From contig NZ_CP145608.1 in the NCBI RefSeq assembly GCF_036884295.1, positions 806,001 through 870,000 on the forward strand: a DNA stretch of 64,000 bases. The letters are read 5' to 3'. A model generated the notes under the pieces. That model did no database searches. It was not told where the DNA came from and was given only the letters and a program-made list of their open reading frames with translations. The stretch's first letter is position 1. Every line of letters starts with the position of its first letter. The translations under genes were made by a program, and so were the position numbers. The DNA is from Brochothrix thermosphacta DSM 20171 = FSL F6-1036 (GTDB lineage: Bacteria; Bacillota; Bacilli; Lactobacillales; Listeriaceae). This document shows positions 1-7,934 of this stretch, in pieces.

Positions 1-2
1 CC

Positions 3-875
3 TTAGCTTCTCAAAGTACACAAGAGGTAGAGATAGATATCGATAACTACTCTTACGCTGCCGTCTTAACATTAATACGTGATGAGAGTGGCGAATTGAA
101 TGTTATTGTTATCACAAGAGACTATACAGAATTGAAACGTATGATAAAAATGCGTATTGATTTTATTAGTAATGTGTCTCATGAGTTGAAAACCCCGTTA
201 TCAATGATGACAGGTTATAGTGAGGCCATCATTGATGGTGTTGCTGAGTCAAAGGAAGAGATTATCGAATTTTCTACGATCATTAATGAAGAGGCAAATC
301 GACTCGCGAGACTTGTTAATGATTTGCTGGATGTTACACGAATGGAATCGGGTTTTGTTGACCTTAACTTAAATTTCCAAGAACTACGTCCTTTAGTAGA
401 AAAAGTATTATATAATTATGAAAACTTTGCAATGGAACATAAAGTGGAGATGATTTCTGAATTTGAAACAGCAGATTTTGTTTATAACTTTGATGCAGAT
501 CGAATGCATCAAGTATTCGTCAATTTAATATCGAATGCTTTGCGTTACGCATCTGATCTTGAACATGGTGGTCAGGTAACAATTAAGCAATATGTCACCG
601 ATTATTTTGTAGTGCTAGATATTATTGATAACGGTCCTGGTATTACTGCAGAAGACTTGCCTTATGTTTTTGATCGTTTTTACAAGGCTGACAAAGCTCG
701 TAAACGACATAAAACAGTTGGGACAGGTATTGGGCTAGCGATAGTGAAAAGTATCATTGAAGCCCATAATGGACGTATCAGTGTATTGAGTAATTATGGT
801 GAAGGTACAACATTTAGAATTGAGTTACCGCTATTAGCAAAAAGCACATTAACAATTGATAAGGGAGAGAAATAA
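3..875 (+). CDS. resE: ResE-like sensor histidine kinase, C-terminal part (5' end outside window)
   Basis: The frame is open from base 3, so this is the last 290 residues of a longer membrane kinase (Bacillus ResE is about 590 aa). The visible part begins with the end of a PAS-like domain, then the dimerisation/phosphoacceptor helix with the H-box SNVSHELKTPLS, the N-box (NLISNALRYA), the DNGPGI ATP-binding motif, the DRFYKAD F-box and the GTGIGLAI G2 box. It should autophosphorylate on the H-box histidine and pass phosphate to a response regulator lying upstream of the window. In Bacillus and Listeria resDE lies just upstream of ribU (ypaA) and fer, as here, so ResE (redox/anaerobic respiration signalling) is the best assignment. 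The sensor region itself is not visible. Confidence 0.8.
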   Translation, partial: LASQSTQEVEIDIDNYSYAAVLTLIRDESGELNVIVITRDYTELKRMIKMRIDFISNVSHELKTPLSMMTGYSEAIIDGVAESKEEIIEFSTIINEEANRLARLVNDLLDVTRMESGFVDLNLNFQELRPLVEKVLYNYENFAMEHKVEMISEFETADFVYNFDADRMHQVFVNLISNALRYASDLEHGGQVTIKQYVTDYFVVLDIIDNGPGITAEDLPYVFDRFYKADKARKRHKTVGTGIGLAIVKSIIEAHNGRISVLSNYGEGTTFRIELPLLAKSTLTIDKGEK

Positions 876-879
876 AGTG

Positions 880-1398
880 ATGAAAATGAATAAAACGTGT
901 ACGGAATCATTTACGGCTAAAACAAGCCGAGTGTTTCCATTTGATATTAACGCATTTGATACATTGTTTGGAGGGAATTTGATGTCGATGGTAGATGACA
1001 TCGCTTCTGTCAGCGCATCACGTCATTCGCAACGCAATTGTGTAACGGCAAGTACTGATAATGTAAGTTTTTATGCTCCAATACACTTGAATGATTCGGT
1101 TTGTTTACAATCGTATGTGTGTTATACAGGGCGTACGTCAATGGAAATTTTCATTAAAGTAGTCAAAGAAAATATGATGACGAGCGAACGTGAGTTGGCA
1201 GCAACTGCATTTATGACTTTTGTTGCAATCGGTGAAGATGGCAAGCCGACTGAAGTACCAACAGTTGAACCTGTAACTGAAGAGCAGAAATTCATTTGTG
1301 CAGGTGGCGAAGCGCGAGCAATCGAACGTAAAAAACGAATGATAGAACAAAAAGAAATGGCGAGTCAATTAGGTTTATCTCGTCCATGGGAACAATAA
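880..1398 (+). CDS. Acyl-CoA thioesterase, hotdog fold (YkhA/VdlD family)
   Basis: About 172 residues. It carries the hotdog-fold acyl-CoA hydrolase pattern of the YkhA/VdlD family: an N-terminal FPFDINAFDTLFGG segment, the MVDDIASVSASRH active-site helix, and a TASTDNVSFYAPI strand, followed by a charged C-terminal tail. It would hydrolyse acyl-CoA to free acid and CoA in the cytosol; chain-length preference cannot be read. AGGGAG at 861-866 precedes the cluster GTG877/ATG880/ATG886; ATG880 is chosen for spacing, GTG877 is possible. It starts four bases after the kinase stop and may be cotranscribed with it. A strong terminator follows. Confidence 0.85.
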   Translation: MKMNKTCTESFTAKTSRVFPFDINAFDTLFGGNLMSMVDDIASVSASRHSQRNCVTASTDNVSFYAPIHLNDSVCLQSYVCYTGRTSMEIFIKVVKENMMTSERELAATAFMTFVAIGEDGKPTEVPTVEPVTEEQKFICAGGEARAIERKKRMIEQKEMASQLGLSRPWEQ

Positions 1399-1407
1399 AA
1401 TATAGCG

Positions 1408-1440
1408 AAACGTTAGCTCATTCAGGGCTAACGTTTTTTT
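1408..1440 (+). terminator. Rho-independent terminator after the thioesterase gene
   Basis: A perfect 10-bp stem AAACGTTAGC / GCTAACGTTT with a 9-nt loop runs into a T tract. It ends the resE-thioesterase transcript and isolates it from the repeat array downstream. Confidence 0.9.
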
Positions 1441-1529
1441 ATGGGCTGAAAATTTTTTGTAATGAAGTAGGTGGAACAGTAATCTTAGAATATTAGTAAG
1501 AGGATAGGTACTCACAGTTATTAATTTAA

Positions 1530-1906
1530 GGAGCGGTACTCGCTTTCTTGAAGGAGTGGTACTCGCTTGCGCTCCGTCCCATACTACTCTCGTAAAGCGG
1601 ATAAATCCGCTACGATATTAGCAAAGGAGTGGTATTCTTAAAGCATTTAACATAAGGATTGTTAATCTCACGATGTTAATACAAGGAGTGTTACTCTTAA
1701 AGCATTTAACATAAGGAGTGGTACTCGCTTGCGCTCCGTCCCATACTACTCTCGTAAAGCGGATAAATCCGCTACGATATTAGCACCCATACTGCTCTCG
1801 TAAAGCGGATAAATCCGCTACGATATTAGCAAAGGAGTGGTACTCGCTTGTGCTCCGTCCCATACTGTTCTCGTAAGCGAATAAATTCGCAACGATAACA
1901 GCAGCA
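1530..1906 (+). repeat. Family-1 repeat array: GGAGTGGTACTC boxes and four covarying hairpins
   Basis: The stretch between the thioesterase and the FMN riboswitch has no gene. It contains several copies of a 12-bp box GGAGTGGTACTC (e.g. 1530, 1553, 1714, 1833), the linker CTTGCGCTCCGTCCCATAC, and four imperfect hairpins (1580-1624, 1742-1784, 1788-1831, 1861-1904) whose core is AGCGGAT-AA-ATCCGCT. The fourth hairpin changes both arms together: AGCGAAT/ATTCGCA inside and CTGTT/AACAG outside. A second linker TTAAAGCATTTAACATAA occurs twice. Other copies lie at 35205-35339 and 59463-59511, and in reverse at 22700-22755, 28305-28356 and 28521-28565. It looks like a REP-type or MITE-like dispersed element. 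Confidence 0.85.
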
Positions 1907-1913
1907 GATAGTG

Positions 1914-1941
1914 TTGAATTTAGAAAAGTCTGTGCTATACT
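1914..1941 (+). promoter_or_regulatory. Sigma-A type promoter of ribU
   Basis: TTGAAT (1914-1919), a 16-bp spacer and TATACT (1936-1941). It lies just upstream of the FMN riboswitch, so transcription would begin about 15 bases before the aptamer. Confidence 0.7.
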
Positions 1942-1963
1942 AATAATGTATTAAAATAAAACG

Positions 1964-2080
1964 TTCATCTTCAGGGCAGGGTGTAATTCCCGACCGGTGG
2001 TAAAAGTCCACGAGCTTCTTTCGAGAGGTTGATGCGGTGTAATTCCGTAACCGACTGTAAAGTCAGGATGGGAGAAGATG
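1964..2080 (+). promoter_or_regulatory. FMN riboswitch (RFN element)
   Basis: The conserved RFN blocks are all readable in order: TTCAGGGCAGGGTG, AATTCCCGACCGG, GGTAAAAGTCCACGAGC, GATGCGGTGTAATTCCG, ACCGACTGTAAAGTC and the closing GGATGGGAGAAGATG. It binds flavin mononucleotide and, in this family, turns off riboflavin genes when FMN is abundant. Here it precedes an intrinsic terminator and ribU, so control is probably by premature termination. Confidence 0.95.
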
Positions 2081-2110
2081 TGATCGCAGGAATGATACGC
2101 GGTCCTTATT

Positions 2111-2146
2111 TCCCTTTGCCTAAATTTATAGGTTAAGGGATTTTTT
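2111..2146 (+). terminator. Riboswitch expression-platform terminator
   Basis: CCCTTTGCCTA pairs with TAGGTTAAGGG and is followed by six Ts. It lies about 30 bases after the RFN element and about 95 bases before ribU, the expected place for an FMN-dependent terminator. Confidence 0.85.
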
Positions 2147-2241
2147 GGTATATACGTGGCAATCAATAACAGGTAGTCTTGTTAAATGCGTTGATTTTTG
2201 GCGAACTCTTCACTTGATGAACAACAAGGGAGAGAATTTGT

Positions 2242-2814
2242 ATGTCAAATTCAAAAGTAAGAATGTTAGTTAGTGTTTCAATGTTAAGTGCGTTATCGTA
2301 TTTGTTAACGTTTATTAAGTTTCCATTGCCGGTTTTTCCTGATTTCCTCACGATTGATTTCAGTGATATTCCTGCGATGATTGGTACTTTTATTTTTGGA
2401 CCATTAGCTGGAACCTTAGTATTGTTAATCAAAAATATTATTAATTACATTACGACAGGTAGCCCAGTTGGTTTTCCTGTTGGACAAGTGGCGAATTTCG
2501 TTGCAGGTATGTTATATGTAATGCCGATGTACTATATTTACCGTCACTTTAAAGGTAGTAAACGAGGGTTGTTAGTAGGTATTGGTACTGGAACACTCGC
2601 AATGACCTTGTTTATGTCGCTGTTTAATTATATAATTTTATTACCGTTATATTTAAAACTACTTAACTTTGATTTAGGTGTCTCTTTTGCTAAGGCGGTT
2701 GTAGTGAGTATCATGCCGTTCAATCTCATCAAAGGGGTGTTAGTTGGTTATCTCTTTATGTTGATGTTTGGTCGGTTGAAAAAATGGATTGAGAGACAAC
2801 AACTTCAGCGCTAA
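2242..2814 (+). CDS. ribU: Riboflavin ECF transporter S component RibU
   Basis: A 190-residue, very hydrophobic protein with about five to six membrane segments, an FSDIPAMIGTFIFGPLAG segment and an NFVAGMLYVMPMYYIYR segment typical of RibU/YpaA. It is the substrate-binding subunit that captures riboflavin outside the membrane; transport needs the shared ECF module (EcfA, EcfA', EcfT), which is encoded elsewhere. The upstream FMN riboswitch directly supports the substrate assignment. Start ATG follows AAGGGAGAG at a normal distance. The ferredoxin gene starts 14 bases downstream and may be cotranscribed, up to the terminator at 3087. Confidence 0.95.
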   Translation: MSNSKVRMLVSVSMLSALSYLLTFIKFPLPVFPDFLTIDFSDIPAMIGTFIFGPLAGTLVLLIKNIINYITTGSPVGFPVGQVANFVAGMLYVMPMYYIYRHFKGSKRGLLVGIGTGTLAMTLFMSLFNYIILLPLYLKLLNFDLGVSFAKAVVVSIMPFNLIKGVLVGYLFMLMFGRLKKWIERQQLQR

Positions 2815-2828
2815 AGGAAGTGTGAAAA

Positions 2829-3077
2829 ATGGCATTATATACAATCATTGATAAATCAACGTGTATTGCTTGTGGTATGTGTGCAGTTTGCGCACCAACA
2901 ACGTATGATTATGATGATGAAGGCATTGCCTATGTTGTGCACGATGATAATACAGGAACACAGGCTGTTGCTGTTGATATAGAAGAAGATGTCATTGAGG
3001 CAGAAATGAGTTGCCCTAGTGCTTCTGTACGAACGGCGGAGAGCTCTTTTCAAGGAGATCCCGATCGTTTTGAATAA
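2829..3077 (+). CDS. fer: [4Fe-4S] ferredoxin
   Basis: 82 residues, the length of Bacillus Fer. The cluster ligands are C12, C15 and C18 (CIACGMC) and C62 followed by Pro (SCPSAS). The rest is strongly acidic ([15 protein letters not shown]), as expected of a one-electron carrier, with the usual C-terminal GDP-(x)-FE ending. An extra cysteine, C21, sits three residues after C18 where Bacillus Fer, as I recall it, has alanine; whether it binds metal cannot be told. It is a small soluble electron donor. The gene lies beside ribU as in related genomes. Confidence 0.93.
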   Translation: MALYTIIDKSTCIACGMCAVCAPTTYDYDDEGIAYVVHDDNTGTQAVAVDIEEDVIEAEMSCPSASVRTAESSFQGDPDRFE

Positions 3078-3086
3078 AATGAAGTA

Positions 3087-3121
3087 ACCTCTGAAAATAA
3101 TTGTTTTTCAGAGGTTTTTTT
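3087..3121 (+). terminator. Terminator after fer
   Basis: ACCTCTGAAAA / TTTTTCAGAGGT stem with a short A/T-rich loop and a seven-T tail, ten bases after the fer stop codon. Confidence 0.92.
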
Positions 3122-3135
3122 AAGGAGCTAATTAA

Positions 3136-4035
3136 ATGAGGATTGAACGCCTATTCAATATTTTATTGTATTTATTAAATCATCAAAAAGTAACGGCCGC
3201 TCAATTATCTGAGGTTTTTCAGGTAAGTAAACGCACAATTTATCGTGATATTGATACGCTATCGTCTAGTGGAGTGCCATTATTTACAGTGTTGGGTGTG
3301 AACGGTGGTATTCAACTAATGGAAAATTATCGCTTGAATCGTTTTACTTTTAGTGAGGCTGAAAAAAACATATTGATTCAAAGTTTAAATACACAGCATA
3401 CGTTAATTGAGACAGATAAGGCGACAGAATTAGTGTATAAGATTAATCTTTTACAAGAGGGAGAACAAACATCAGTCTTTCAGGTCAATTTTACTGAAGC
3501 AACATTACATCGTGGGAGCATCGAACGTGACGTTCAAAATAAGTTAAGTGCTATTCAAACGGCAATGAGTGTTGGTGAAAAAATCCAGATTAATTATATC
3601 GCTGGAGATGGTACAGCGACAAAACGGATTGTGCAACCGCTAGAACTGTTATTAAAGGATGGGAGTTGGTATTTATCAGCTTACTGTGAGTTGAGAAAAT
3701 CCCAGCGACTATTCAAATTGACGCGCATCAGGTCATTTGAGCATTTGCCGATTAAAAGTGATTATCTATCTAAAGATGATTTGATGGTTGAAACACCAAA
3801 TTTAACCACAATCGAATTACAATTTGAAAAAAATCAGTTAGGAAAACTTTACGATTACTTTCTAGAAAAAGAGATGTCACTTTGTGACACTTGTATTAAT
3901 GTGCGTTTCAAATATGACTCTCGAAAAAATATTTTGCCGTTTTTACTGATGTTTGGTAGCAATGTAAAAGTCATAGCGCCTATAGCGCTTAAGAATAGTT
4001 ATCAAGATGAAGTGAAAAAAATGAATGAAAGTTGA
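3136..4035 (+). CDS. HTH/WYL-domain transcriptional regulator (YafY type)
   Basis: 299 residues. An N-terminal HTH_11 winged helix (residues about 1-60; TAAQLSEVFQVSKRTIYRDIDTL is the recognition region) is followed by a WYL domain (about 135-225) with the SWYLSAYCELRKSQR-LFKLTRI motif and a C-terminal extension. Proteins of this class are DNA-binding regulators whose WYL domain senses a ligand. AAGGAG precedes ATG3136 by eight bases. The stop codon lies inside the candidate promoter/operator of the next gene, which encodes a GyrI-like ligand-binding protein. The pairing of a YafY-like regulator with a GyrI-like protein is common, so the neighbour is probably its target; the inducer is unknown. 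Confidence 0.88.
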   Translation: MRIERLFNILLYLLNHQKVTAAQLSEVFQVSKRTIYRDIDTLSSSGVPLFTVLGVNGGIQLMENYRLNRFTFSEAEKNILIQSLNTQHTLIETDKATELVYKINLLQEGEQTSVFQVNFTEATLHRGSIERDVQNKLSAIQTAMSVGEKIQINYIAGDGTATKRIVQPLELLLKDGSWYLSAYCELRKSQRLFKLTRIRSFEHLPIKSDYLSKDDLMVETPNLTTIELQFEKNQLGKLYDYFLEKEMSLCDTCINVRFKYDSRKNILPFLLMFGSNVKVIAPIALKNSYQDEVKKMNES

Positions 4036-4058
4036 CAAACAGTTGTCAGCTTTATCCT
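4032..4058 (+). promoter_or_regulatory. Candidate promoter and operator for the GyrI-like gene
   Basis: TTGACA (4032-4037) lies inside an inverted repeat TGACAA-N4-TTGTCA (4033-4048), with a weaker TATCCT (4053-4058) 15 bp downstream. The palindrome overlaps the -35 box and the regulator's stop codon, so a dimeric repressor or activator bound here would control the next gene. The short spacer makes the -10 assignment uncertain. Confidence 0.5.
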
Positions 4059-4091
4059 GTTAAGCTCCTTATATAAGGGAGGATGATTTAA

Positions 4092-4469
4092 ATGAAAAAA
4101 CAAATTGTTTATGGCGAAAAAATTAGAACAAATAACCAAACGTTTGCCGGAATTGCTGAATTATGGCAACGTGTAGCAAAACGAGGTGATAAAGCACCGC
4201 TTTATGCCGTCTATCATAATTACGAATCGGATGAGAAAGGTGATTATGATTTATTAATTGGCACAACGATACCTGATATACTTTTGTCTGACATAACATT
4301 AGGCAAAAACAACTATTTAACGTTTGCTGTAGATACAAAGAAGGAACAGGGCGTGTATGAAAAGTGGTGCGAAATTTGGGCGACTGATTTAAAGCGTCTT
4401 TATACAACGGATTATGAGTATTATGACGTTAACGGTGAAATAACTATTTTTATCGCAGTCAAAGATTAA
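4092..4469 (+). CDS. GyrI-like / AraC-type effector-binding domain protein
   Basis: 125 residues forming one SOUL/GyrI-like effector-binding domain: the PLYAVYHNYESDEKGDYDLLIG segment and the KWCEIWATDLKRLYTTDYEYYD-(x)-NGE-(x)-IFIAVKD ending are typical. Such domains bind small amphipathic or cationic molecules. Alone, without a DNA-binding part, it may sequester or sense a drug, or act with the upstream WYL regulator. GGGAGG precedes ATG4092. It has its own candidate promoter and is closed by a terminator, so it is probably monocistronic. Confidence 0.85.
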   Translation: MKKQIVYGEKIRTNNQTFAGIAELWQRVAKRGDKAPLYAVYHNYESDEKGDYDLLIGTTIPDILLSDITLGKNNYLTFAVDTKKEQGVYEKWCEIWATDLKRLYTTDYEYYDVNGEITIFIAVKD

Positions 4470-4490
4470 GCGTCTCGTTAGCAGTGCATA

Positions 4491-4527
4491 AAAAACTAGA
4501 ACACATTTTTAGTGTTTTAGTTTTTTT
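4491..4527 (+). terminator. Terminator after the GyrI-like gene
   Basis: AAACTAGAACAC pairs with GTGTTTTAGTTT around a short T-rich loop, then a T run. Confidence 0.88.
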
Positions 4528-4603
4528 GTCTGTTTGTTAAATACGGTGGTATTTGCTTTCATCTTCGCTATAATAGATAGTGAATAGAGAGGAGGCTTTG
4601 GCG

Positions 4604-5632
4604 GTGAATGATTATCAACGAGTAATACTTGATCTTATTCGACAGTTGAATGGATCGAAAAAATTAAAGCAAGTGACTGATATTTTACAAGGTGTTAAAA
4701 CTAGCCAAAACATGGTCGATTTATTCCTCTATCGTATACAGCCGTTTTTCGGTGTGTTTGAAAATAAAGCCTTTTTTGATCTGAAAATGACATGTGATAA
4801 TTTAATAACAGATGGTTACATCATCTTAAAATCAGAAGATCGTTTAGCGTTGTCATCGCTAGGCTTATCAACGGTATCTAATTTCACTTTACAAGCAAAC
4901 TACCAAAATGTGAATGGTTGGCGGTGGCATAGAAGGTTACCTGTTTTTGCTTTAAGTTTACAGTTAGCCACTCAAATGACAGCCAATCGTTATCATGAAA
5001 TCGCTCATTACTTTCCAATTGTACGTGATACAACAATACAAGCCTTATGTAAACGTTGGTGGTTAGGTTTGGAGAAAGATGACGAACAGGTTTTGGCGAA
5101 AAATTATCATGATGAATTGACGAGTTTACTTGATTCTTTAACGGTATCACCTGAAATTGTAGTGGATCGTTTAACAGGAGGGCAAACGATTGGTTTAACA
5201 GCGGAACAAAGCGCTAATAAACATCATTTGGAAAAAAACACGTATGATATGCAGTGGCTTGAAGCACTCTCGCAAATGATGTTCCTATTAGAACGTTATC
5301 CCAAAAGTTGGCCCCTTTTATCCCAATTGTTACTTGATCGCCCTGTAGCACAATTAACTGAATCGGCTCAAATCACCTATCAATTATTACTGGATGGGAC
5401 ATCTGTAGCAGATATTCAACAACAAAGGCGTTTGAAAAAATCAACGATCGTGGATCATTACGTCCAATTGATTGGGTTAGAAATTATGCCGTTAGATGCA
5501 TTTGTAAATAAAGCCAATCGTGAATATTACGAAGCGAATAAAAAAATGGCAACATCGCTGAAAGAAGCACGAATGAATATGCCTGAATTAAGTTACGATA
5601 CGTTAAAACTATGTCTTGTATCAGGGAGGTGA
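4604..5632 (+). CDS. ypbB: YpbB-like helix-turn-helix protein (helicase-associated)
   Basis: 342 residues from GTG4604. The C-terminal third (about 250-310; AQITYQLLLDGTSVADIQQQRRLKKSTIVDHYVQLI) is an HTH_40 module of the kind found at the C-termini of RecQ and RNase D proteins; the N-terminal part is alpha-helical without a motif I know. The upstream in-frame GTG4580 is rejected because AGAGGAGG (4588-4595) sits correctly only for GTG4604. A TATAAT at 4569-4574 is a likely -10 box. It overlaps none of recS but ends five bases before its ATG, the same order as Bacillus ypbB-recS, so it may act with or position the helicase. Biochemical role unknown. Confidence 0.85.
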   Translation: MNDYQRVILDLIRQLNGSKKLKQVTDILQGVKTSQNMVDLFLYRIQPFFGVFENKAFFDLKMTCDNLITDGYIILKSEDRLALSSLGLSTVSNFTLQANYQNVNGWRWHRRLPVFALSLQLATQMTANRYHEIAHYFPIVRDTTIQALCKRWWLGLEKDDEQVLAKNYHDELTSLLDSLTVSPEIVVDRLTGGQTIGLTAEQSANKHHLEKNTYDMQWLEALSQMMFLLERYPKSWPLLSQLLLDRPVAQLTESAQITYQLLLDGTSVADIQQQRRLKKSTIVDHYVQLIGLEIMPLDAFVNKANREYYEANKKMATSLKEARMNMPELSYDTLKLCLVSGR

Positions 5633-5636
5633 AAGT

Positions 5637-7067
5637 ATGCTTGAAAATGATTTGAAAACCTATCTAGGATTTGATGAGTTCCGTCTTGGGCAAAAAGAAG
5701 TAGTTGAGGCTGCTGTTGCAGGGGAAGATACGTTTGTAATGTTACCGACAGGCTCAGGTAAAACCGTTTGTTTTCAATTAGCAGGCTACTTAAGAGAAGG
5801 TTTAGTTGTGATTATTTCACCACTGTTATCATTGATGCAAGATCAAGTAGAGCGGATGAAAGTATACGGTGAAAAGAGAGTTGTTGCATTAAACTCATTT
5901 TTGAATGCTAACGAAAAAACAACAATCCTCAATCAATTAGAACGTTATAAATTCGTATTTATTTCGCCTGAAATGATACAACAGGAGCACGTTTTGGCAG
6001 CTTTTCAACGACAAAAAATTGGTTTGTTTGTCATTGATGAAGGACATTGTATCGCACAGTGGGGCCCTGATTTCCGCCCTGATTATTTGCAATTAGGTGC
6101 TGTTAGAGAAACGCTTAATTACCCTGTAACGATGGTTCTAACCGCAACAGCGACAGAAACGGTGCGTGCAGAAACACAAAAAGTGTTGAATTTGAAAAAT
6201 ATGAAACAATTTATATATAGCGTTAATCGTGAGAATATTGCTTATAAAGTTATTACATGTGAACAAAGAAAAGATAAGGATACGGAGTTGTTAAAGTTAG
6301 TAAAAGAATTAGAAGGCCCGGGTATTATTTATTTTAGCAGCCGTCAAAAATGCCAAGATATGAGTTTGCTTTTGAGCGAACGCCTTAATCTAGATGTGGC
6401 ATACTATCACGGTCGAATGGACCCTGCAGATCGTATTGCAATTCAACAGCAATTTACGCATCACCAACTTGATATTATTTGTGCAACTAGCGCCTTTGGT
6501 ATGGGGATTGATGTACCTGATATTCGATTTGTTATCCATTATCATCCCGCGCAAAATATCGAAAGTTTTGTGCAAGAAGCGGGCCGTGCCGGTCGAGATG
6601 GAAAGCCATCATTAAGCATTTCGCTCTGCCATCAAGAAAGTGATTATTACCTAGCGCAGTCATTATCTGTTCGTGATTTACCGGACTATAATACAATTCT
6701 TAATCCACAATCTTATACGCGCGAGGCATTGGAAAATAACTGGGTAACAGATACACAGTGGCGTTTTCTAAAAACATACAAAGAAATGGGTTTTAATCCG
6801 AATGCGATATGGGAAGTTGTGCAAGCACGACAAACACTAAAAAAAGAGCAAATTGATGCTTATTTTAAATGGTTGCAAACAACACAGTGTCGTCGAGATC
6901 GACTTTTACGTTTTTTTGGCGAAGCGGATATTCATCAAGAATTTCAATGCTGTGATAATTGTGACTTAGACGAAAGTATCTATCATAAAGTAGCGAATGA
7001 TTTCACTAAAGTGGTTAAAAATGACTGGAAAAAGACGTTGTGGGAAATGTTTGTAAAGAAAATGTAA
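5637..7067 (+). CDS. recS: ATP-dependent DNA helicase, short RecQ type (RecS)
   Basis: 476 residues. The N-terminal half has Walker A PTGSGKT (about 37-43), ISPLLSLMQDQV, VIDEGHCIAQWG (a DEGH box in place of DEAH), and TATAT; the second RecA-like domain has IIYFSSRQKCQ and the QEAGRAGRDG arginine-finger motif. The end carries the RecQ zinc-binding cysteines (CRRDRLLRFFGE...CCDNCD) but there is no HRDC domain, as in Bacillus RecS rather than RecQ. It should unwind branched DNA 3' to 5' in recombination and fork repair. Start ATG5637 follows GGGAGGTGAAAGT; the annotation-length extension upstream lies inside ypbB and is rejected. Confidence 0.93.
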   Translation: MLENDLKTYLGFDEFRLGQKEVVEAAVAGEDTFVMLPTGSGKTVCFQLAGYLREGLVVIISPLLSLMQDQVERMKVYGEKRVVALNSFLNANEKTTILNQLERYKFVFISPEMIQQEHVLAAFQRQKIGLFVIDEGHCIAQWGPDFRPDYLQLGAVRETLNYPVTMVLTATATETVRAETQKVLNLKNMKQFIYSVNRENIAYKVITCEQRKDKDTELLKLVKELEGPGIIYFSSRQKCQDMSLLLSERLNLDVAYYHGRMDPADRIAIQQQFTHHQLDIICATSAFGMGIDVPDIRFVIHYHPAQNIESFVQEAGRAGRDGKPSLSISLCHQESDYYLAQSLSVRDLPDYNTILNPQSYTREALENNWVTDTQWRFLKTYKEMGFNPNAIWEVVQARQTLKKEQIDAYFKWLQTTQCRRDRLLRFFGEADIHQEFQCCDNCDLDESIYHKVANDFTKVVKNDWKKTLWEMFVKKM

Positions 7068-7085
7068 TATTTATAGTGATATTTC

Positions 7086-7114
7086 TTGTTGTCAAAAGGT
7101 TTTATCGCTATACT
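7086..7114 (+). promoter_or_regulatory. Promoter of the LysM gene
   Basis: TTGTTG (7086-7091), 17-bp spacer, TATACT (7109-7114), about 55 bases before the start codon. Confidence 0.65.
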
Positions 7115-7168
7115 GATATATATAGATAAATTTTATAAAAGCGATATTGTTTTGGAGGTGCTAAGGAA

Positions 7169-7873
7169 ATGTCTGAATTTAACAACGATGATTTTAAACG
7201 AGAAGAAGAAGATACGGATAGTGAGATAAGTCGAGCGAGTCGACGTCATCACAGAAAGAAAAATGTGATATTTAGATACCCATTTTTAAGTACGTTACTT
7301 ATTGCAATTATTATTATTCCATTAGCATGCCTGATTACATATGCCTACGTTCATGAGAATGCTAAAAATAATAATGATGTTGTAACAGATACAAGTTCAG
7401 AAGATAGCAGTGTTGTTATCGAAAAAAACACGTCAGCTGCATCTAAAGAAACTGTAAGTTCTTCTGAAAAGGCAAAAGAAGAAGCAAAAAAAGCAAAAGC
7501 TGAAAAAGAAAAACAAGCGAAAGCTGATGAAGAAAAAGCTGAATCTGAACGAATTGTGAAGGAAGAAGCAGATGCGAAAGCTAAAGCTGAATCTGAATCG
7601 CAAGCGAAAGCAGAGGAATTAGCTAAAACAGAGGCTGAAAAAGAAAGACTTGCCCAAGAAAAGGCTGAGTCAGAAGAAAAAGCTTCAAGTGAGAGCGAAA
7701 AACAGGAAACTAAATCATATACTGTCAAAGCGGGCGACACATTATACAACATTGCGTTGACTCATTACGGTTCTGGTAATGCTGATAATCAACAATTGAT
7801 TCGTTCCGCTAATGGGATTTCAGGAAATTCAATTCCAGTCGGAACAGTATTAACAATTCCACCAAATAATTAA
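7169..7873 (+). CDS. Membrane-anchored LysM protein (YpbE-like)
   Basis: 234 residues. A charged cytoplasmic N-terminus (about 1-36) is followed by one membrane segment (about 38-60, LLIAIIIIPLACLITYAYV), an extracellular Ser/Ala/Lys/Glu-rich stretch of about 100 residues that is probably coiled coil, and a C-terminal LysM domain (about 180-232; YTVKAGDTLYNIALTHYG...VGTVLTIP). It should sit in the membrane with its LysM bound to peptidoglycan. In Bacillus ypbE follows recS, as here. The low-complexity A/K/E region explains a long antisense open frame on the minus strand that is not a gene. GGAGGTG precedes ATG7169. Confidence 0.88.
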   Translation: MSEFNNDDFKREEEDTDSEISRASRRHHRKKNVIFRYPFLSTLLIAIIIIPLACLITYAYVHENAKNNNDVVTDTSSEDSSVVIEKNTSAASKETVSSSEKAKEEAKKAKAEKEKQAKADEEKAESERIVKEEADAKAKAESESQAKAEELAKTEAEKERLAQEKAESEEKASSESEKQETKSYTVKAGDTLYNIALTHYGSGNADNQQLIRSANGISGNSIPVGTVLTIPPNN

Positions 7874-7877
7874 AAGT

Positions 7878-7920
7878 AAACAGGTGCAAAAGGTTAACTA
7901 CTTTTGTTACCTGTTTTTTT
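7878..7920 (+). terminator. Terminator after the LysM gene
   Basis: AAACAGGT-(G)-CAAAAG pairs with CTTTTG-(TTA)-CCTGTTT, with a T tail. Confidence 0.88.
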
Positions 7921-7934
7921 ATGGCGGAATTTTA

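Noticed and set aside
1530-1906. CRISPR array
   Set aside because: Repeats are irregularly spaced, partly nested and separated by repeated rather than unique linkers; no cas genes nearby.
3136-4035. WYL protein as a CRISPR or DNA-repair (PafBC-like) regulator
   Set aside because: No CRISPR or repair genes adjoin it; the GyrI-like partner and local palindrome suggest a one-target regulator.
7351-7752. 133-aa minus-strand frame opposite the LysM gene
   Set aside because: Ser/Phe/Ala-rich shadow of the low-complexity Lys/Ala/Glu region; no ribosome-binding site.
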